Assembly: GCA_021151615.1 (NCBI GenBank) | Contig: JAGKXA010000225.1 | Coordinates: 1-6,782, forward strand | Source: Cellvibrionaceae bacterium | GTDB taxonomy: Bacteria > Pseudomonadota > Gammaproteobacteria > Pseudomonadales > Cellvibrionaceae | Reading direction: 5' to 3' | DNA: 6,782 nucleotides | Part shown: positions 1 through 5,700 of the stretch, piece after piece | Layout: each line of letters opens with the position of its first letter | How positions within the stretch are numbered: position 1 is the stretch's first letter | Translations under genes and position numbers: made by a program | The notes under the pieces: model-generated | The model's database searches: none | What the model was told of the DNA's origin: nothing | Seen by the model: the letters and a program-made list of their open reading frames with translations, nothing else

Positions 1-18
1 GTCCAAAGCTTAATTAAA

Positions 19-49
19 AAAATGCCGCCAGCTTAGCTGGTGGTATTTT
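19..49. terminator. Bidirectional intrinsic terminator-like hairpin upstream of pilK
   Basis: The arm at 19-32 (AAAATGCCGCCAGC) pairs with 36-49 (GCTGGTGGTATTTT) across a three-base TTA loop. This gives a 14-bp stem with two G-T (G-U in RNA) pairs. The GC-rich core is flanked by a run of A (16-22) on the left and TATTTT on the right, so it can act in both directions. Read on the minus strand it is followed by seven T, the better terminator. Possible stop codons of an upstream + strand gene lie at 11-13 and 15-17, so it most likely ends the preceding transcription unit, perhaps pilJ by comparison with the known gene order. That upstream identity is inferred. Confidence 0.7.
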
Positions 50-99
50 GATAAGTTCTTGCAACAAGCTCGCATCGCTCCACAAGCAAATTAGTCACT

Positions 100-954
100 A
101 TGGCCTGGTCATTACGTACACTACCAACGCTCTCCGAAGACCAGTTCCTCCAGTGGGGCAAACTGCTGGAGGAGCGCACCGGTATTCAGTTGGTGTTTCA
201 GCAAAAGGCCTGGCTCGAGTCGCAGATTTATGCGCGTCTGCGCGATATGGGTTACAGCGATTACGACAGCTACTATCTGTTTGTTGCTGAGGAAAGTATC
301 GACTCCAAACTGGAATGGGCGCGCTTGGTGGATCGCATTGCCGTTAAGGAAACCAGCTTTTTCCGCCATCGCGAATCTATTGAGTATGTGCGCAACTACC
401 TGCAACAGAAAATCAACAATCAGTCTTTGCACGATAGTTTTGATGTATGGAGTCTTGGTTGTGCCACCGGTGAGGAAGCCTATTCACTGGCAATGGTTGT
501 GAATGATTGTTTTGAACTGGCGGCAATTAACCCTTACTACGGAATTACCGCGCTGGATATCAGCCCCTCAGCGCTGGCAGCGGGCCGCAAAGCACGTTAT
601 AGCAAGCGGCGAGTGGAGCAGGTGAAGCTTGACGAAGTAAAGCGCTATCTACAAGTTTGCGCCGATGGCAGTTACGAAGTCGTTAGCAAACTGCGCGATC
701 GCGTCTGCTTTACCCAGAGCAATATTATTAATGCGCGCCAATTGCCGCAGGTGCAGGTCGACGTGATTTTCTGCCAAAACCTGTTGGTATATTTCCGCCG
801 CTGGTTGCGTCGGGACGTATTAAATGCCCTGGTTGATCGACTGAAGCCGGGTGGCTTATTGATTGTAGGCCTGGGCGAAGTGATGGATTGGGAACACCCG
901 GACATGCAGCGCGCTAGCGATGACCAGGTGCAAGCCTATATTCGCCAACCCTGA
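100..954 (+). CDS. pilK: PilK-like CheR-type chemoreceptor glutamate methyltransferase
   Basis: This 284-residue protein is a cytoplasmic S-adenosylmethionine-dependent methyltransferase of the CheR family. The family methylates glutamates on chemoreceptors to adapt signalling; in the Pil-Chp system the target is the receptor PilJ. A short helical CheR N-terminal domain spans about residues 10-65. The family signature VKETSFFRH is at 82-90. The SAM-binding loop WSLGCATGEEAYSL is at 117-130, with a second acidic strand TALDIS at 150-155 that should bind the ribose. The motif DVIFCQNLLVYF is near 221-232 and corresponds to the usual D-IFCRN-IYF block. Length fits single-domain CheR proteins; no TPR or other extension is present. 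ATG 100 is the only reasonable start: the frame is closed at 52-54 and the next Met (residue 51) would cut the N-domain. No clear Shine-Dalgarno precedes it. It lies directly upstream of a chpA-type kinase, the pilK-chpA order known from Pseudomonas, which is why I call it PilK rather than a flagellar CheR. Confidence 0.87.
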   Translation: MAWSLRTLPTLSEDQFLQWGKLLEERTGIQLVFQQKAWLESQIYARLRDMGYSDYDSYYLFVAEESIDSKLEWARLVDRIAVKETSFFRHRESIEYVRNYLQQKINNQSLHDSFDVWSLGCATGEEAYSLAMVVNDCFELAAINPYYGITALDISPSALAAGRKARYSKRRVEQVKLDEVKRYLQVCADGSYEVVSKLRDRVCFTQSNIINARQLPQVQVDVIFCQNLLVYFRRWLRRDVLNALVDRLKPGGLLIVGLGEVMDWEHPDMQRASDDQVQAYIRQP

Positions 955-1059
955 AACATCGACGGCCAAAAGAACAGCGATAGCTAAAAGAACAATGCTG
1001 GAACCACAAATAAATAGCATAGGTCGCATTGAGCGAGACTAACGAGAGGACAGCTCTGC
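955..1059 (+). other. pilK-chpA intergenic gap
   Basis: This 105-base spacer separates the pilK stop from the chpA start. I see no terminator hairpin and no convincing -35/-10 pair, so co-transcription with pilK is likely. It contains a 9-base direct repeat, AAAAGAACA, at 968-976 and 986-994 (period 18), of unknown meaning. The gap is longer than expected for tightly coupled operon genes. Confidence 0.5.
1044..1050 (+). promoter_or_regulatory. Ribosome binding site of chpA
   Basis: GAGAGGA ends nine bases before the ATG at 1060, a good Shine-Dalgarno match and spacing. It fixes the chpA start. It contrasts with the absence of a clear site before pilK and suggests ChpA is translated independently and more efficiently than PilK. 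Confidence 0.75.
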
Positions 1060-2754
1060 ATGGCAGACAATCGCAATTTTGCCGCGTTGGATTGGTTGAT
1101 CCACGAGATCAGCGAAACGCTTAAAGAAGCGCGTCAGTCGCTCGAAAGTTATGTGGAAAATCCCAAGGATGCCGCGCGCATTCGCTTTTGCCTGACGCAT
1201 ATCCATCAGGTACACGGCAGTTTGCAGATGGTAGAGTTTTATGGCGCCGCCATGCTCGCCAGCGAAATGGAGCAACTGACCCAGGCGATGATCGCCGGCA
1301 ACGTTGGCAATGCCGGCGAAGCGCAAGAAGTGTTAATGCGCGCGATTTTGCAATTCCCGCTTTATCTGGATCAGGTCAAGGCCACCCGCAAAGACAATCC
1401 TCTTATCGTGCTGCCGCTACTCAACGACCTGCGTGCAGTGCGCGGCGAGAGCCTCTTGACCGATACAAAGCTCTTTGTGCCCAACCTGACTCCGGCTAAA
1501 AAAGTTAGCGGTGCACGCCTGCCGGTTACCCAGGACAATGTGCAATTCCAGGCAATGGTGCTCAAACTGCGCCAGATGTACCAATATGCCGCCTCGGGCT
1601 TTATCCGTGGGGTTAACCCGGAAGAAAACCTGGCTTACCTGCATAAGGCATTCTCGCGCCTGCAGAAACTGACCCACGGCACAGCGCGTTTTGCACTCTG
1701 GGATATCTGCCTCGCGTTGGTGGAAGCCATAGAAATTGATGCCATAGAGATGAGCGTGGCAGTCAAGAACCTGCTGCGCCAACTGGATAAAGAAATCAAA
1801 GTTCTCGCCGTACACGGGGTTAAAGCGCTCAATAGCTTCACCAACGACGAGCTGATCAAAAACCTGCTCTATTACGTGGCCCGTGCGGGCAAACATGCAC
1901 CCGGCTTTCCACCCAATTCCCAGTTGCAGCGCATTTACGAAACCTATCATTTGGAAGAAGCACTGCTGGAAGGCAAGGAAACTGGCGATGACACCCAGGA
2001 TATGCTTTCCGTGCCCGATGCCGACGCCATGCGCTCGGTGGTTGGCGCACTGAAAGAAGAACTGAACCTGATCAAAAACAGCCTGGACGTATGTCTGGCC
2101 GGTGGCGATACCCACGCCAGCCTGAGCGATGCCCTGCCGATTGTGAAACGCGTTGCCGATACTATGGCAGTCCTGGGTCTTGGCGATTTACGCAAACGCA
2201 TTCTGGAACAGGGAGCGGCGCTGGAGCTGGTGGTTGAATCCCACAGCACCCTGAATGATGAGCAATTGTTGTCGGTTGCCAGCCAGATTATTTCCGTCGA
2301 AAACGCGCTCGACAGCCTGATCGAACCCGGCGGGCAAGATGCACACAACCTCGACGAAGCCGATATCACCCTGACCCGCGCCAAGGAATCCGTACTGCGC
2401 GAAGCGCGCAACGGCCTGGAACACGCCAAAGACGCGATCATCGAGTACATCGCCTCCCAATGGAATCGCCAGCACCTGCAAACTGTGCCAGCTACCCTGC
2501 GCGAGATTCGCGGTGGCCTGGAAATTATGCCGCTGCCGCGCCCGGCTCGTATTTTGGGGGCCTGTGCCCGCTTTATTGAAGAGCAATTGCTGGAGCAGGA
2601 AGCCACTCCGCAATGGGCAACCCTGGACACCCTCGCCGATGCGATTACCAGTGTTGAATACTATCTGGAGCGCCTAAGCAGCGGCGGCCGCAAAGAAGAG
2701 AATGACCTGTTGCTAAGTGTGGCTGAGGAGAGTGTCGCCAGCCTGGGTTATGCC
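1060..2754 (+). other. ChpA N-terminal FimL-like region with Hpt-like and degenerate modules
   Basis: Residues 1-565 resemble the part of ChpA known to be homologous to the twitching regulator FimL. The first module keeps a histidine: IHQVHGSLQMVEFYGA at 48-63, where H-Q-V-H-G matches H-T-L-K-G and His49 is the candidate phosphorylation site. Three later helical modules look degenerate by eye. AFSRLQKL at 197-204 places Ser199 at the His position. KRVADTMAVLG at 363-373 places a Lys there. REIRGGLEIMPL at 481-492 places an Arg there. Pseudomonas ChpA is known for Ser- and Thr-containing variants of Hpt domains, so Ser199 may be the equivalent of its Spt site; that match is inferred. The other two probably serve structural or docking roles. 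Confidence 0.6.
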
Positions 2755-5700
2755 GTTGCCAAAACCAGTAAACCGGATACCGCTGAAACAAGCAGCGAGT
2801 CTGCAGAAGAGAAAGCATTGGCGGCTGCCTACGGTGCCAGCGCCTATGCAGAGGCCTTACCAGAAGCAGAGGCAGATGAATCCAGCCAACTGGAAGCTAT
2901 CTACGCCAAGGCAGCCCCGTCCGACACTCTTACCCTGCAACCGGGCTATACCGAAGAAGAATCCCTTATTGCCGATACAGCAGCTGATAGGGTAGTCGGC
3001 AAATCCGAACAGGAAATAGTGGAAGCGGACAGCGAACCTCTGCCGGTCATGGAGCTGGAAGAAGTTGCTGATGAAGCCGATGAAATACTGGTTGGCGAAT
3101 CGGGTGAAGAGCCTGATACAGAAATAGCCACCACCACAGAACCTGACTTGGTCGCCACCAATAACGCCCCGGTTATCCAGCGTGAAAACAACGAAGACAT
3201 AGATGAAGAAATCATCGAAATCTTTATTGAAGAGGCTGGCGAGGTTACCGAAACGATTGGCGAGTATTTCCCGAAATGGGCGCAAAATTTTGCAGATAAT
3301 GACTCGCTGATCGAATTCCGCCGCGCCTTCCACACCCTGAAGGGCAGTGGACGCATGGTTGGCGCCAATGAAATTGGCGAGCTGGCCTGGTCCATCGAGA
3401 ACATGCTCAACCGTGTGATTGACCACACCATTGTGGCGCAAGCAGTGCACGTACATATCATCGAAAAAGTCCGCCGCTTGTTGCCGGATATGATTGCTGC
3501 CTTCCGCGACAACATTGCCAATCCTCATACCGAGTTGGCTGAAACCTATCGCCAGCACGCCCATTCACTGTCTCAAGGGATTATTCCCGAGGCGCTGTTG
3601 AATGAGCTCGAACTTGCCCCTGCTGGCCAGGCCAGTGCAGCGCAACCAGTGCAAACAGAGACGCCGGACGACGAACCTTATGTCGTCGAAGACGCGGAAG
3701 CGCTTGATCTGGAAGATGCCATTGTTGAAGACATTATTGAGCCGGAACTACCGGTGGTCGAACTTGAGTCCAGCGACGAAGTACTCAGTTTTGAAGACGC
3801 CACTGTGGAATCCCCTGCAGATGAGCCGGTTATCGAGCTGATTGAAGAAGATACAGGTAGCGACGAAGCCGAGCTGGCACAGGTTTATGCCGAGCAGCAA
3901 CTCAGCCCGGTGTACAGTGAATCAGTTGATGAAGATATCGATATAGATGATCCGGATGCCCAGCTATGGGACATCTTCGGCGCCGAGGCGGTGTATCACC
4001 TGCACGTAGTACAGCAATTCATCCAGCGGATGGAAGCGGAAGCGCCTATTTATGAACCGCCCAGTGAAGAGATGCAGAGAGCTCTACATACCCTCAAGGG
4101 CAGTGCGCACATGGCTGAAGTTACCCAGGTTGCCGAGCTGGCCACGCCACTGGAACGATTTGTCAAAGAGTTGCGCTCCTATCAGGTCAATATCAACGAC
4201 GATATTCTCCAGTTGTTGCGCGATGCGGTCAGTTACACCCAGGTTGCCCTGCGGCAAATTGAAACTGGCGAAGCTGTCGAAATTCCCCGCTTGCAACAAT
4301 TTATCGCGCGCGTGCATGAGCTGCGCGACATCCATGTAGCGCCGCTGGTCAGCCTGCAGGAAATGGACGAGCTGGGCAAACGCCCGGTCGATCCCGAACT
4401 GCTCGCGATCTTTATGGCAGAGGAAATGAACCTGCTGCTGGATGCCGACAAGATCATCACCCAATGGCAAGGCAATCCGGCTGATACTGCCCACCTGATT
4501 CCAGTGATGGACGAGTTGGGCAAACTCACCCAGGCCGCCGCCCATGCTTATTTACCCGCCATGGCAGAATTGGGTTCCAAGATTCACAACGTATATGAAG
4601 CAGTATTGGCGGGCCAATTGCGCTGTTCGCCGCGTATTTGCGACAGCCTGAATCAAGCCCACACCGCCCTGCTGGATATGGTAGATGCCATAGCTGCCGG
4701 TCAAAACCTGAACGGTATTCCCGAAGCCGTTAACGACTCGCTCGATGACCTGTTGAGTAACGAGGTCGTCACTATTACCAGCCTCGCCAGTGATCAAGTG
4801 CCGCTGCTGGAGGAAGATATTCCGCTGGTTGACCAGTTGGTCGAAGAAGTTCAGCCAGAAATTGCCGCCAACAGCGATTTTAACGTCGATAACCTGCCCA
4901 CACTGGAGCTGGAAGAAGCTTATTTGCCGGAAACAGAAGAGCTTGAGCTTTCTGTCGCAAATGAAGAGATAGAACTGACATCCCTTGTCGCTGAAGAACC
5001 AGATGTCGGCAACGAAACCCTGGAGCTGATTGAAGAGGTTGAACCACTGACGCTCAGCGAGCCTGTCTATGTCGACGAGACGCTGGAGCTGATCGAAGAA
5101 CCCGCACTGATGGATGAAGTGGTCGAGCTGGATGAAATCATCGAGTTGGAAACCCCTGCAACCTTTGCGGTTGATGAAACCTCCGGCGTTGAAACACTGG
5201 ATTTGGGCGAAGCTATTCAGTTGGAAACCCCTGCGACCTTCGAGGTTGAAACCGTCTCTGACATTGAAACCCTGGATCTTGGCGAAGCCATTGATCTGGC
5301 AGAGACAATTGCACCCGACGAAGCGCTGGAATTAGACGAACCCGTACAGTTGGGCGACCTTGTTGAGCTGATCGACGAAGATACCTATGATCTCAACGAT
5401 CAAATTCCAGAATTAACCATCGAAGCCGAAGCCGAAGCCGAAGCCGAGCAGGATGATGCTGTGCTGCTCGATAACGAGCAAGAAGAAGTCGATGAAGACT
5501 TTGATCCGGAAATTGTTGAGATTTTCCTCGAAGAAGCCGGCGAATTGCTCGAAGAAATCGACGGTGCGCTCAACGAATGGCAGGACGACTGGAACAACAC
5601 CGATTGTGTTGAACAACTCAAGCGCTCACTGCACACCTTTAAAGGCGGTGCGCGTCTTGCGGGCCTGATGGATCTTGGCGACCTGTCGCACGACTTTGAA

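Larger units (their letters stand above)
4636..5619 (+). other. Lys/Arg-free, strongly acidic segment of ChpA including a long linker
   Basis: Residues 1193-1520 contain no lysine or arginine at all. Between 1248 and 1467, 74 of 220 residues are Asp or Glu (about one third), mixed with Leu, Ile, Val, Thr and Pro in short patterned stretches such as ETLELIEE. It is likely an extended or disordered spacer that carries the distal His1525 Hpt domain away from the preceding modules. It also holds the tandem repeat and the microsatellite listed separately. A second basic-free acidic stretch, residues 832-989, lies between the His758 and His1010 modules. Confidence 0.85.

Noticed and set aside
58..68. 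Small inverted repeat CTTG-CAA-CAAG before pilK
   Set aside because: A four-base stem is expected by chance and has no supporting context.
59..99. Possible pilK promoter with TTGCAA (59-64) as -35
   Set aside because: No TATAAT-like sequence occurs at 16-18 bases downstream, and the start codon follows too soon.
48..290. 80-codon + strand frame overlapping the start of pilK
   Set aside because: It overlaps the conserved CheR N-domain in another frame and has no recognisable features.
1417..3564. Long minus-strand open frames (1417-2115, 1947-2630, 2857-3564) opposite chpA
   Set aside because: They lie inside a clearly conserved + strand gene, overlap each other, have low-complexity Ser/Arg- or Phe/His-rich translations, and show no recognisable domain.
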